This document shows positions 38,745-49,192 of a stretch of DNA of 64,000 bases, piece after piece. Each line of letters starts with the position of its first letter. The stretch's first letter is position 1. The stretch is from G047528255 sp047528255 (GTDB lineage Bacteria; Bacteroidota; Bacteroidia; Flavobacteriales; Blattabacteriaceae): positions 1,364,001 to 1,428,000 of the forward strand of contig CP180024.1 of NCBI GenBank assembly GCA_047528255.1, read 5' to 3'. The notes under the pieces were generated by a model. It was given only the letters and a program-made list of their open reading frames with translations, searched no databases and was not told the origin of the DNA. Made by a program: the position numbers and the translations under genes.

Positions 38745-40003
38745 AGAACGTTGCATGGGAAAAGGAGTTAAAATATATTGTAAATCAATATGTTATTTCA
38801 TCTATTTGGAGTAGAAAATAAAAAAATTCAGCTCTATGCTCAGAAGAACAGCAAAAATAAGCTTTAGTGAACTATATATGGAACGCTCTACCAGAACGTA
38901 TTGATTTTTTCAAAAAGTTAAACACCTTGATCCACTGGGAAGAGATGGAGAGAGAAATAAGAAAAATATATCAAAAAGGCTAAGGAATAAAAAGCAACCT
39001 GCTTACAGTGAAATATCGTTATTTAAGATGATGCTTTTGAGTCACTGGTATGATGATATCAGTGATGTAGGAATGGAAGAATTGGTGAAAGAAGACTTGA
39101 GCTACATGCGATTTTATGGTTTTCGATTGGAAGATTAGATCTCAGATTACACGACTCTATGCAGATTTCGCAATGAAATACTAGCCAAAAAGGCATATGA
39201 GAGTTTACTGAAAAAGATTAATAAGAAATTAGAAAAAAAATCAGGCGATAGTTAAAACAGGAGTGATAGTAGATACCAATATTACAGTGAGTTCCTTTGC
39301 CTCAAAGGGAGATCCTATCTACGTAGTGAAGGATCGGAAAGAAGAGGGGAAAAGCAAATCAGTCAAAGAAAAGAAAGGGTAAAAAAGAGACTTAATCAGG
39401 ACTAGATACTCAAGAAAAATGGCTCAAGAAATCAGGTAAACTCTATTACGGATACAAGAAGCACATAAGGATGGATAAAAATGGAATGATACTAGCAGTA
39501 TCATAGCGTAGCAGCCAATGAGCATGATAGTAGAGGATTAAAATTAATAAAAAAACTAGGGTATAAACCCAGAGAAATATATGCAGAAAAAGGTTACCAA
39601 GTTCCACCTAATATTTCTTACTTTCATAGTCGAGGCATCAAAGACCGTATATAGAAGAAGCCTTTAGGAACAAGCCCTTAAGTAGGGTACTATATTATTC
39701 AACAAATTAGTGAGTAAAAACCCGATGGGTACTAGAACATATTTTTGGCAGTATAAAGCGTTGGTTTGGATCAGGAAAGGTTCGTTACAAACGATTAGCT
39801 CGTCTGCATGCCTAGCATCTTATGGAGGGGCTATGGTGCATAATTTGTATCGTTTCCCTGGTATCATTATGCGATGTTTATAAAAATAGGTATAATTAAT
39901 TTATAACCAATAATATTTCGAATATAATATAAAAAGCTAAATCTAGATTGTTCTCTAACGAGCCTATCTAGGGGGCTTAATAAACGAAATCCGCTATTAA
40001 CAT
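38745..40003 (+). mobile_element. Degenerate IS5-like copy 9
   Basis: Plus-strand copy with left end CAGAACGTTGCATGGGA. Its right tip is cut about 10 bp short (CCGCTATTAACATC) where a minus-strand piece begins. All frames short. Confidence 0.88.
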
Positions 40004-40984
40004 CTCTACTTAAGGGAAGGTTCTATAGTTTTTTTTTCTGTATACGGTCTTTAATGCTTCGACTGTGAAAGTAAGACACGTTGGCAGGTACTTGGTAATC
40101 TTTATTTGCTTATACTTCTTTGGGGAAATATCCTAGTTTGTTTATTAATGGCTTTAACCCTCTACTATCATGCTCATTGGCTGCTACGCTATGTACAGTT
40201 AGTATCATTCCATTATTTATCCACACACTATGTGCTTCTTGTATCCGTAGTAGAGTTTACCTGATTTCTTGAGCCATTTTCCTTGAGTGTCGTCTACTCC
40301 TGATTGAGTCTCTTTTTTAGCCTTGCTCTTCTTTGACTGATTTGTTTTTTCCCCTCTTACTTCCGATCCTCCACTACGTAGATAGATTTTCCATTGGGAG
40401 CAAGGGCCTCATTGTAATACAGGAATCTACTATTACTCCTTTTTTAACTATCGCCTGATGCTTTCCTAATTCTTTATTGATTTTTTCACTAAGTGCTCAT
40501 ATGCCTTTTTGGTTATTATTTCATTACGAAATCTGCATAGAGTTGTATGATATGGGATTTGATCTTCCAATTGAAAATCACAAAAGCGCATGCAGCTCAA
40601 GGATTTTTTCACCAATTCTTCTGTTCCTACATCACTGAGATCATAGCAGTGATTCAAAATCATCATCTTAAATAACAATATTCCACTGTAAGCAGGTTGG
40701 CCTTTTATTCCCTGGCCTTTTTGATATATTTTTTCTTATTTCTTTCTCGATCCCTTCCCAGTGGATCAAGGTGTTCAACCTTTAAAAAAATCACTCCTTC
40801 TGGTAGAATGCGTCATATATAGTTCACTAAAGGTTATTTACACGCTGCTTCTGAGCATAGAACAGAGTTTTTTGTTTTTTACTCCAGAGTAGAGGTGGAA
40901 TATATTGATTTACAAACATTTTAATATCCTTTTCTCATGCAACGTTCTCATTTTTTAAACGTCTTCTCTCATGTAATGTTCTAG
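40004..40984 (-). mobile_element. IS5-like 5' part, inverted, plus second left-end trace
   Basis: Minus-strand copy starting mid-transposase (CTCTACTTAAGGG) and ending at a left terminus at 40950, followed by a second 33-bp left-end trace to 40984 (CATGTAATGTTCTA). A 70-codon piece (40466-40678) remains. The block has left-type termini on both outer sides. Confidence 0.87.
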
Positions 40985-41025
40985 ATTCTTAAGTTCTTAT
41001 TCGTAGTGTTGGTTGGTATTTTGAT

Positions 41026-41033
41026 TACTTTTG
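41026..41033 (+). promoter_or_regulatory. Probable folB promoter (-7 box)
   Basis: TACTTTTG matches TAnnTTTG. TTGG repeats lie 10-15 bp upstream, closer than the usual 19 bp. It is 18 bp before the folB ATG. Confidence 0.45.
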
Positions 41034-41051
41034 TTGCGTGAAATTTAGTTT

Positions 41052-41402
41052 ATGGGGAAAATTATTTTAAAGAACGTCAATTTGTTCGGGTTTCATGGTT
41101 GTATGGAAGAGGAGGCTAAAGTGGGAACTTCTTTCAGCGTGGATTTGGAGGTGGAGACGGAGCTTTCCAAAGCTGCGATGACGGACGAGTTGTCGGATGC
41201 GGTTGATTATGTTCACTTGCATCGTATCGTAAAAGAAGAGGTAGCGATACGTTCCAAGTTAATTGAACATGTGGCTCAAAGAATCATTCGACGGATCAAA
41301 AAGGAGTTGACGGCTGTCCATCGTGTCAAGGTGAAAGTATGTAAGTTGTCTCCTCCTTTGGAGGGAGATGTGGAAAAGGTTTGTGTGGTCATGAATGGAT
41401 GA
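41052..41402 (+). CDS. folB: Dihydroneopterin aldolase
   Basis: Cleaves dihydroneopterin in folate synthesis. 116 residues. LFGFHGCMEEEAKVGTSFSV holds the conserved segment before the active site, DAVDYVHLHRIVKEE the central helix with the conserved Tyr, and LIEHVAQRI the next. The C-terminal KVKVCKLSPPLEGDVEKV carries the catalytic-lysine region (family KxxxP). Stands alone between IS debris and tRNA-Cys. Confidence 0.94.
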   Translation: MGKIILKNVNLFGFHGCMEEEAKVGTSFSVDLEVETELSKAAMTDELSDAVDYVHLHRIVKEEVAIRSKLIEHVAQRIIRRIKKELTAVHRVKVKVCKLSPPLEGDVEKVCVVMNG

Positions 41403-41424
41403 AGCTGATAAGGTAGGAAAAGTT

Positions 41425-41432
41425 TACATTTG
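41425..41432 (+). promoter_or_regulatory. Probable tRNA-Cys promoter
   Basis: TACATTTG fits TAnnTTTG, ending 15 bp before the tRNA. TATCTTTC at 41434-41441 is a weaker alternative. Confidence 0.4.
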
Positions 41433-41446
41433 CTATCTTTCGATCG

Positions 41447-41517
41447 GGCGCCGTGGCCGAGTGGCTAGGCAGAGGTCTGCAAAACCTTGTACATCGGTTC
41501 GAATCCGCTCGGCGCCT
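41447..41517 (+). tRNA. tRNA-Cys (GCA)
   Basis: Acceptor stem GGCGCCG/CGGCGCC is perfect; anticodon loop CTGCAAA gives GCA; T-loop TTCGAAT. Seventy-one bases, no encoded CCA. The T stem has one T-C mismatch (41494/41508). The opposite-strand DUF4296 gene ends at 41518, immediately next to the last tRNA base. Confidence 0.95.
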
Positions 41518-41865
41518 CTACTTTCTTTTGAGAGAGGGAGATTTTTTTTTAATCGCAAATATGATTAGACTGTCTTCTGCTTCTTTTAATATTTTGAAAT
41601 AGTTTTTTTTTTCTGCTACATAATAGTTATGGGTGTTTCGAAATCGTTTTTCAGTGATTTTATGTTTTTTGAGTACAGTATTCATTATTTGAAAGTTCGT
41701 TTCAGTAATGTCTTTTATACTAGAGACCCGGGCTGTTTCCTCGGTGATTAGTAGATCGATGAGGATGTTTTTCATCTGATCGGAGGGGATGAGATCATGA
41801 GGCTTCTCAATATCGCTTTTGCAGGAAAAAAGCAGGGAAAAACTTATAAGTACTATTTTTTTCAT
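41518..41865 (-). CDS. DUF4296 lipoprotein
   Basis: Small Bacteroidetes-specific protein of unknown function, 115 residues from MKKIVLISFSLLFSCKSD. The signal peptide with lipobox FSLLFSC predicts a lipoprotein. The DUF4296 core is visible: PSDQMKNILIDLLITEE and NYYVAEKKNYFKI. The start codon overlaps the stop of the upstream mannosyltransferase by 4 nt (ATGA type), so the two are probably translationally coupled. It ends flush against tRNA-Cys on the other strand, leaving no room for a terminator. Confidence 0.85.
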   Translation of the reverse strand: MKKIVLISFSLLFSCKSDIEKPHDLIPSDQMKNILIDLLITEETARVSSIKDITETNFQIMNTVLKKHKITEKRFRNTHNYYVAEKKNYFKILKEAEDSLIIFAIKKKSPSLKRK

Positions 41866-42590
41866 CTGATTTTTGTCTTTTTGAATAGACTTTGGATTTT
41901 GATGCAGAGCACTCCCCATAATGCTTCAGTGATGATTTTACTGCTCATCTTGGATGAGCCTGCAACGCGATCGGTGAAGATGATAGGTATTTCTTTAATT
42001 TTAAATCCTTTTTTCCAGGCTATATATTTCATTTTTATTTGGAAGAGGTATCCGGAGCAATTGATTTTTTTAAGGGGAATACTTTCCAGGACATTTCTTT
42101 TGTAGCAAATAAAGCCTGCTGTGGTATCGTGTATGGGCAATCCGGTGATCCATCCGACGTATTTCGAGGCGAAATAGGAGAGCAAAACGCGGTATATAGG
42201 CCAATTAACTACGTTAACTCCGTTGGAATAGCGTGAACCGATAGCTACATCGTTTGTTTGACAGGCTTCGTATAGACGAATCAGGTCGGCAGGATTGTGG
42301 GAAAAATCTGCATCCATTTCAAAAATATAGGCGTATTCTTTTTCCAGTACCCATATAAATCCGTGTATGTAGGCTTGTCCCAGGCCGTTTTTTTCTTTTC
42401 GTACTTGTAGATGTAGCCTACCCTCGAATTCTTTTTGAAGTTTTTCTACGATATTTATGGTTCCATCAGAGGAGTTGTCATCTACTATAAGAATGTCAAA
42501 TTCTTTATTTTCATAGAATATTGCACGAATAATTGCTTCAATGTTTTCCTTTTCGTTGTAAGTGGGGATGATGATTATTTTATCGGCCAT
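41862..42590 (-). CDS. Polyprenol-phosphate mannosyltransferase-like GT2
   Basis: Family 2 glycosyltransferase resembling dolichol/polyprenol monophosphomannose synthase, which transfers mannose from GDP-mannose to a lipid carrier. 242 residues from MADKIIIIPTYNEKENIEAI. Nucleotide-binding VDDNSSDGT, metal-binding DADFSHNP (DxD), and acceptor-side TDRVAGSSKMS are seen. No transmembrane segment, so a peripheral membrane enzyme. It could support protein O-glycosylation or envelope glycans; no other glycan genes are nearby. Coupled to the DUF4296 gene. Confidence 0.9.
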   Translation of the reverse strand: MADKIIIIPTYNEKENIEAIIRAIFYENKEFDILIVDDNSSDGTINIVEKLQKEFEGRLHLQVRKEKNGLGQAYIHGFIWVLEKEYAYIFEMDADFSHNPADLIRLYEACQTNDVAIGSRYSNGVNVVNWPIYRVLLSYFASKYVGWITGLPIHDTTAGFICYKRNVLESIPLKKINCSGYLFQIKMKYIAWKKGFKIKEIPIIFTDRVAGSSKMSSKIITEALWGVLCIKIQSLFKKTKIR

Positions 42591-42605
42591 ATCTTGATAT
42601 CTATG

Positions 42606-42613
42606 CAAATATA
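42606..42613 (-). promoter_or_regulatory. Probable promoter of the mannosyltransferase-DUF4296 pair
   Basis: On the minus strand TATATTTG, a perfect TAnnTTTG, 15 bp before the ATG at 42590. Predicts an almost leaderless transcript. The region from here to 42818 holds no gene. A second TATATTTG on the plus strand (42713-42720) points at the following IS block and has no gene to serve. Confidence 0.4.
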
Positions 42614-42818
42614 TTATATTACGCTATACTAGATAATTTTGTATCAGACTCTTGAATGAAGGTATATATGGATTGAATCGAAAATAATGGAAAACAGAAT
42701 TGGGTGAACTGTTATATTTGTTTTGATTTTGTTTTTATGCGTTAACGTCAGGACGTTTTTTACAAAAAATATAAGGCTTTGGGTTCGTTGAAAACGTATT
42801 TAATGTTAAAGGAAAATT

Positions 42819-44088
42819 GAGAACGTTGCATGAGAGAAATGGAGGGTAAAATATTTGTAAATCAATATATTTTTTCGTATACTTGGAGTGGAAAATAAAA
42901 AATTATTCGACTCTATACTCAGATGCATCTCGCAAATAATTTTTAGCGAACTATACGTGGAACGTTCTACCAGAAGGAGTGAGTTTTTCAAAAGGTTAAA
43001 TACCTTGATCCACTAGGAAGTGTATAGAGAAAGAAATAAAAAAAATAGATCAAAAAGAGCAGGAAATAAAAGGAAAACTTGCTTACAGTGGAATATTGCT
43101 ATTTAAGATGATGCTTTTGATATCACTGATATGATCTCAGTGATGTAGAAACGGAAGAATTGGTAAAAGATTCTATAGGCTTCATGCGCTTTTGTGGTTT
43201 TCGATTGAAAGATCAGATCCCAGATCATACGACTCTATGCAGATTTCGCAATGAAATAGTAGCTAAAAAGGCATATGAGCGCTTAGTGAAAAAGATGAGT
43301 AAGGAATTAAAAGGCATTAGGAGATAGTTAAGAGAAGAGTGATAGTAGATGACAGTATTACAGTGAGTCCTCCCTTGCTCCCAAGGGAACTCCTAATCTG
43401 GGAGTGGAGGATCGGAAGGAAGAGGAGCAAAAGCAAATCAGTCAAAGAAAAGCAAGGGCAAAAAAAGGACTCAATCGGGAGTAGACACTCAAGGAAAATG
43501 GATCAAGAAATCAGGTAAACTCTACTACGGATACAAGAAGCATATAGGGCGGGCTAAAAATGGAATGATACTAGTAGTACATAGCGTAGTAACCAATTAG
43601 TATGATGGAATAGGGCTAAAGCGGTAATAAGAAAGCTAGTATATAATCCTAGAGAAGTATATGCAGAAAAAGGGTACCAAGTTCCAGCCAACGTGTTTTA
43701 CTTTCATAGTCGAGGCATCAAATAGTGTATACAGAAGAAAGCCTATAGGAGCAGTCCTTAAGTAAAACAGCTATATTATTCAACAAATTAGTGAGTAAAA
43801 CTACCGATGGTAGTAGAACGTATTTTTGGTAGTATAAAGCATTTTCTTGGATCAAGAAAGGCTCGTTATAAAGATTAGCTCGTGTGCATGACCAGCATCT
43901 TATGGAGGCTATGGCTCATAATTTGTATCGTGTCCCTGGCATCATTATGTGCTTTTCATAAAAATAGATATAATTAATTTATAATCAATAGTATTTTGAG
44001 TATAACGTGAAAGACTAAATCTAAATCGTTTTCCAATGAAGCCATCTAGGAGGCTGAATAAACGTAACCACCTTAACACAATGGTTTC
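42819..44088 (+). mobile_element. Degenerate IS5-like copy 10
   Basis: Complete plus-strand copy, GAGAACGTTGCATGAG to ACACAATGGTTTC, with many small deletions. The G tract is broken (GGGCGGG). No frame above about 60 codons. Confidence 0.9.
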
Positions 44089-44093
44089 AAAAT

Positions 44094-44458
44094 AGCATGC
44101 AGCCTATGTTTTTTTATCAAGCTTCTATTCCTACATCACTGATAGCATACCAGTTACTCAAAAATATCATCGTTAAATAACGATATTTCACTGTAGGCAG
44201 GTTGTTTTTTTATGCCCTAGCCTTTTTGATATATTTTTTTTATTTTTTTTTCTTCATCCACTTCCCTTTGGTTCAATGTCTTTAACCTTTTGAAAAACTC
44301 ACTCCTTCTGTAGAACGTTCCATGATATAGCTCACTAAAGCTTATTTTCGCGGTGCTTCTGAGAATAGAGCTGTTTTTTTGTTTTCTACTCCAAGTATAC
44401 GAGACAATGTGTTGATATTACAAATATTTTAACTTCCTTTTCTCATATAACGTTTTCA
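44094..44458 (-). mobile_element. IS5-like left-end fragment
   Basis: About 365 bp of the 5' part on the minus strand, ending at a left terminus (ATATAACGTTTTCA). The block thus has left-type termini on both outer sides. 156 bp before lepA. Confidence 0.86.
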
Positions 44459-44614
44459 TTTCTTGATTACTATTTAAAATATATATGTAGAACTATGCCT
44501 TTTCGTTTATGCGTGATACATTTCAGTAGTAATTCTTTTTAAGAATAATTTTTTTTAGAGTGATTTTTTTCAACATATAAATTCCTCTTGATTCTAAAAC
44601 AGAAATATTTTTCA

Positions 44615-46411
44615 ATGGATTATATTCGTAATTTTTGCATCATTGCTCATATAGATCATGGAAAGAGCACTTTGGCGGACTGTCTTTTGGAGGTTACAGA
44701 AACCGTTACGAAAAGGGAGAAGAAAGATCAGTTGCTTGATGACATGGATATTGAGCGTGAGCGTGGTATTACAATAAAGAGTCATGCTATTCAGATGGAA
44801 TATCAGTATAAAGAGCAGAAATATATCCTTAATTTGATAGATACTCCGGGGCATGTTGATTTTTCTTATGAAGTGTCTCGATCTATTGCTGCTTGTGAGG
44901 GGGCATTGCTTGTGGTGGATGGGGCTCAAAGTATACAGGCGCAGACTATTTCTAATCTTTATCTCGCTTTGGAAAATGATCTAACAATCATTCCCGTGTT
45001 GAACAAGATTGATCTTCCTAGCGCTAATCCTGAGGTGGTTACTGATGATATTATCAATCTAATCGGTTGTCAACGGGAAGATGTAATTTGCGCCAGTGCT
45101 AAGGAATGTGTAGGTATTCGGGAGATCTTGGAGGCGGTTATCTTGCGTATACCACCTCCTGAAGGGGATTCGGAAGCTCCTTTACAAGCTCTCATTTTTG
45201 ATTCAGTGTACAATCCTTTTAGGGGCGTAGAGGTTTATTTCCGTGTGCGTAACGGCCGGATTCGAAAAGGGCAGAAGCTACAATTCATGGCTACGGGTAA
45301 GTCTTATTTTGCTGATGAGATCGGTACCCTTAAATTGAAGCAACACCCTCGAGAAATCATTGATACTGGTGATGTGGGCTATGTGATTTCGGGAATCAAA
45401 GATGCTCGTGAGGTGAAAGTCGGGGATACTTTGACTTCCGCTGAAAATCCGGTATTAACTCCTATTGAGGGGTTTGAAGATGTTAAACCTATGGTTTTTT
45501 CCGGAATCTACCCGGTTGATACGGAAGATTATGAAGAATTGCGCACCTCGATGGAAAAGCTGCGATTAAATGACTCTTCTCTTACCTTCACGCCTGAATC
45601 TTCTGCTGCTTTGGGTTTCGGATTTCGTTGCGGATTTTTGGGCATGCTTCATATGGAGATCATTCAAGAGCGTTTGGATCGTGAATATAACATGACGGTT
45701 ATTACTACCGTACCCAATGTCTCATATCATGCTTTTTTGAGGAAAAAGCCTGACCGCTCTATTTTAGTGAACAATCCGTCGGATCTTCCAGATCCTTCTG
45801 ATTTGGAAAGGGTTGAGGAGCCATATATACGAGCTGCTGTGATTACGATGGCCGATTATATAGGAGCTGTGATGTCTCTATGTATTGAAAAGCGGGGTTT
45901 GATCAAAAATCAATCGTACTTGACATCTCAGAGGGTGGAATTGATTTTCGAGTTGCCTTTGGCTGAGGTGGTTTTTGATTTTTACGATCGTTTGAAGACT
46001 ATTTCCAAAGGATACGCGTCTTTTGATTACAGCCCGTTGGAATATCGGATTTCGGATTTGGTAAAAGTCGATATTTTGATTAATTATCAAAATATCGATG
46101 CTTTGTCTGTTCTGGTGCATCGTAGCAATGCCTTCCATATCGGAAAGAAAATGTGCGAAAAGCTTCGTGAATTGATTCCAAAGCAGCAATTTGAAATTCC
46201 TATCCAGGTAGCTGTCAGAAGTAAGATCATCGCTCGAGAGACCATCAGGGCTCTTCGTAAAGATGTTACAGCCAAGTGTTATGGCGGCGATATTTCGCGC
46301 AAACGTAAATTGCTCGAAAAGCAAAAGAAAGGAAAAAAGAAGATGCGTCATATCGGCCGGGTGGAGATTCCTCAATCTGCTTTCATGGCTGTGTTAAAGC
46401 TGAATAAATGA
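44615..46411 (+). CDS. lepA: Elongation factor 4 (LepA)
   Basis: Ribosome-binding GTPase linked to back-translocation or initiation efficiency. 598 residues from the ATG at 44615 (MDYIRNFCIIAHIDHGKST); the upstream in-frame TTG adds nine unmatched residues. P-loop AHIDHGKST, switch I RGITIKS, DTPGHVDF, NKIDLP. The C-terminal domain specific to LepA is present (RALRKDVTAKCYGGDISRKR, then KQKKGKKKMR). Confidence 0.98.
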   Translation: MDYIRNFCIIAHIDHGKSTLADCLLEVTETVTKREKKDQLLDDMDIERERGITIKSHAIQMEYQYKEQKYILNLIDTPGHVDFSYEVSRSIAACEGALLVVDGAQSIQAQTISNLYLALENDLTIIPVLNKIDLPSANPEVVTDDIINLIGCQREDVICASAKECVGIREILEAVILRIPPPEGDSEAPLQALIFDSVYNPFRGVEVYFRVRNGRIRKGQKLQFMATGKSYFADEIGTLKLKQHPREIIDTGDVGYVISGIKDAREVKVGDTLTSAENPVLTPIEGFEDVKPMVFSGIYPVDTEDYEELRTSMEKLRLNDSSLTFTPESSAALGFGFRCGFLGMLHMEIIQERLDREYNMTVITTVPNVSYHAFLRKKPDRSILVNNPSDLPDPSDLERVEEPYIRAAVITMADYIGAVMSLCIEKRGLIKNQSYLTSQRVELIFELPLAEVVFDFYDRLKTISKGYASFDYSPLEYRISDLVKVDILINYQNIDALSVLVHRSNAFHIGKKMCEKLRELIPKQQFEIPIQVAVRSKIIARETIRALRKDVTAKCYGGDISRKRKLLEKQKKGKKKMRHIGRVEIPQSAFMAVLKLNK

Positions 46412-46426
46412 TCTCGTAGGAAGAGT

Positions 46427-46503
46427 CTACTCCGCCGTTTTCGCTGTTTCTCCCGCTGCTTTGGCAGCTTGAATCTTTCTGATTTCCATTTTGATCAAAT
46501 CTT
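46427..46503 (-). pseudogene. C-terminal remnant of an unidentified gene
   Basis: A minus-strand frame reads DLIKMEIRKIQAAKAAGETA and stops at 46427, 15 bp from the lepA stop (convergent). The IS left end at 46504 cuts off everything upstream, leaving about 24 codons. An Ala/Lys-rich cytosolic tail like this is seen at the ends of several transporters, but I cannot name the gene. Confidence 0.4.
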
Positions 46504-46896
46504 GAGAACGTTGCATGAGAGAAGTTGGTATGAAATATTTGTAAATCAATATATTATTTCGTCTATTTGGAGTAGAAAATAAAAGATCAGGCTCTATGCT
46601 CAAAAACATCGCGAAAATAATCTTTAGTTAACTATATGAGACCATTGTTTTAAGCTGAATTAGCTTTATTCAGATTCCTAGAAGGGGGCGTTGGAGACGA
46701 TGTAGGTTTACATCTTTTACATTTTATTTGAAATACTATTGATTATAAATATAATTAATTATACCTGTTTTCATAAACAGTGCACAATGATGCCAGGGGC
46801 ACGATATAAATTATGCCCATAGTCTCCATAAGATGCTGGGTATGCACATGAGTTGATCCTTTGTAAGGAGCCTTGCTTGATCCAAACCAATGCTTT
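46504..46896. mobile_element. IS5-like left-end and right-end fragments
   Basis: Plus-strand left end (46504-46637, GAGAACGTTGCATGAGAG) followed by a minus-strand right-end fragment (46638-46896, GAGACCATTGTTTTAAG) that stops at CCAAACCAATGCTTT. Next to it lies another minus-strand right terminus. Confidence 0.85.
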
Positions 46897-48157
46897 GATA
46901 CCATTGTGTTAATGGTGAATTAACGTTTATTCAGTCTCCTAGATGGCTTCGTTAGAGAAGGATGTAGATTTAGTCTTTTACATTGTATTCGAAAACTGTT
47001 GATTAATAAATTAATTAAATATGTCTATTTTTATAGACAGCGCATAATAAGGTGAGTGCCACTGATACAAATTATGAGCCATAGCATCCCCCATAAGATG
47101 CTAGACATGCACACGAGCTAATCCTTTGTAGGATCTTTACCTGATCCAAACTAAAGCTTTATACTACAAAAAATACGTTCTACTACCCATCGGGTTTTAC
47201 TCACTAATNATTTGAATAATATGGTCATCCTTAGTTAAGGTCCGGTTTCTATAGGTTTCTTCTGTATACGATTTTTGATGCCTCGACTATGAAAGTAAGA
47301 CACGTTAGCTGGAACTTGGTCCCCTTTTTCTGCATATACTTTTCTAGTTTTATATCCTAGTTTGCTTATTAATGCCTTTAGCTCTCTACTATCGTGATCA
47401 TTAGCTGCTACGCTATGTACTGCTACATATTATTCCATTTTTATTCCCCCTATGAGCTTCTTGTATCCGTAGTAGAGTTTACCTGATTTCTTGAGCCATT
47501 TTCCTTGAGTGTCTACTCCTTATTTAGTCTCTTTTTTTACCCTTGTTTTTCTTTTACTGATTTGCTTTTGCCTCTCTTCCTTTCAATCCTCCACTACGTA
47601 GCTATGATTTCCATTGGGAGTAAGAGTACTCACTGTAATACTGGTATTTACTATCGCTCCTGTTTTAACTATAACCTGATGCTTTCCTAATGCATTATTG
47701 ATCTTTTTCAGTAAGCGCTCATATACCTTTTAACTACTATTTCATTGCGAAATTTGCATAGAGTCGTATGATTTGAGATCTGATCTTCCAATCGAAAACA
47801 AAAAAAGCACATGCAGCTCAAGGTTCTTTCACCAATTCTTCTGTTCCTATCTCACTGAGATCATAGCAGTAAATCAAAAGCATCATCGTTAAATAACGAT
47901 ATTCCACTGTAAGTAGGTTGGCCTTTTATTCCCTGGCCTTTTTGATATATTTTTTTTATTTCTTTTTCCATATCTCCCAGTGGATCAATGTTTTTAACCT
48001 TTTGAAAAGGTCACTCCTCTTGGTAGAACGTTCCATATACACTTCACTAAATGTTATTCGTGCTGTGCTTCTGAGCATAGAATCGAATTTTTTATTTTGT
48101 ACTCCAAATATACGGAATAATATATTGATTTACAAATACTTTAACCTACTTTTCCAT
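46897..48157 (-). mobile_element. Degenerate IS5-like copy 11
   Basis: Minus-strand copy from right terminus GATACCATTGTGTTAATGG to a left end cut at TTTCCATG, where a plus-strand 3' piece is joined through the shared ATGGAGG. An N is at 47209. Fragmented frames only. Confidence 0.88.
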
Positions 48158-48350
48158 GGAGGTTATGGCGGATAATTTATATCGTTCGCCTGCCATTATT
48201 ATGCGCTATTCATAAAAATATGATATAATTAATTAATTTATAATCAATAGTGTTTTCGAATATAATGTGAAAGATTAAACCTACATCGTTCTCCAATAAA
48301 ACTCATCTAGGAGGCTAGATAAAGGTAATTCACCTTAATAAAATGGTTTT
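48158..48350 (+). mobile_element. IS5-like 3' fragment
   Basis: Plus-strand right end (GAGGTTATGGCGGATAATTT ... AAAATGGTTTTG). Its terminus supplies a possible stop codon (48336-48338, minus strand) to the DUF2797 pseudogene. Confidence 0.85.
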
Positions 48351-49147
48351 GAATTATGTACATGTGCTTTGATGTAGAAACCTTCATGGTTTCGGATCTT
48401 GATAACGCTTCCGTCTTCAAATATCCAATACTGCACCTTGATTCCAATTAATTTTTTTTTCAAATTCTTGTGTTGTTTTTAGATGTAGGGCTTTAATTTT
48501 TTCCGGATAATATCCTACCGGATAATGAAAATCACAGACTTCATTCTCTTGTATGAAATGATCTTGAGCCTCTTTCGGAAAGAATTTTTTCAAACTGTAT
48601 TTAATTGCAACTAGATCCGTTTCGGGAACATCTTTTTTGAGCATGGCTCTGTAATTGGTTTTATCGGATATTTTTTTTTGAGGGATGTCTCTTATGATTC
48701 CGGCCAGGTAAAGGTTGGGAGTACGGGCTATTTTTATCGTTTTTGCAGCGCCTTGATCGATCCATCGTGTGGGGAGTTTTTTTCTCGAGTGACGCCTACT
48801 TTTTGGGAGCTTGTGATAGCTAAGTATACGATATGCGGTTGAAGTTCGAAAGATTTTTCTGATTCAAGATCGCGTTGCTCAATAACCAAATGAGCCATGC
48901 TGAGTTCAGGGCGTAACACACTCGGATTGGTTTGAGGTAGTGTGAAGAAACAGTTTTTACAATATCCTTGGCTATAGATGGGGGAGTGAGAGCGGCAATG
49001 AATGCATTCGTAGTGCAGGTGTCTCAATTGGATTTTTTTACCTATGATGGAATTTAGGCATAAAAAGTCATCCTGTAGGTATAGATAATATCTTATTGGG
49101 TTTGTATATTCGCCTTTCATTTTTCTTAGAGATCCCTCGAATCGCAT
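48336..49147 (-). pseudogene. DUF2797 zinc-finger protein with two homopolymer frameshifts
   Basis: A family of unknown function widespread in Bacteroidetes, often next to GH3 as here. The N-terminal part (MRFEGSLRKMKGEY; CIHC and CKNC zinc pairs in YECIHCRSHSPIYSQGYCKN; LRPELSMAHLVIEQRD) runs to KVGVTRE. The frame then shifts at an A7 run (48780-48786 region). The matching frame continues LPTRWIDQGAAKTIKIARTP through AMLKKDVPETDLVAIKYSLKK. It shifts again at an A9 run (near 48452) into IGIKVQYWIFEDGSVIKIRN. One added A and one removed A would restore the whole protein. The restored frame would end in the adjoining IS. Either a young pseudogene, slippage-rescued, or sequencing error. Confidence 0.8.
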
Positions 49148-49192
49148 ATAGGATTGGTTTTTGTTAAATTTACGAATTAAACTAAATACTTT

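Noticed and set aside
42713..42720. TATATTTG as a promoter of a small gene at 42736
   Set aside because: The downstream frame stops after about 12 codons and the next feature is an IS left end.
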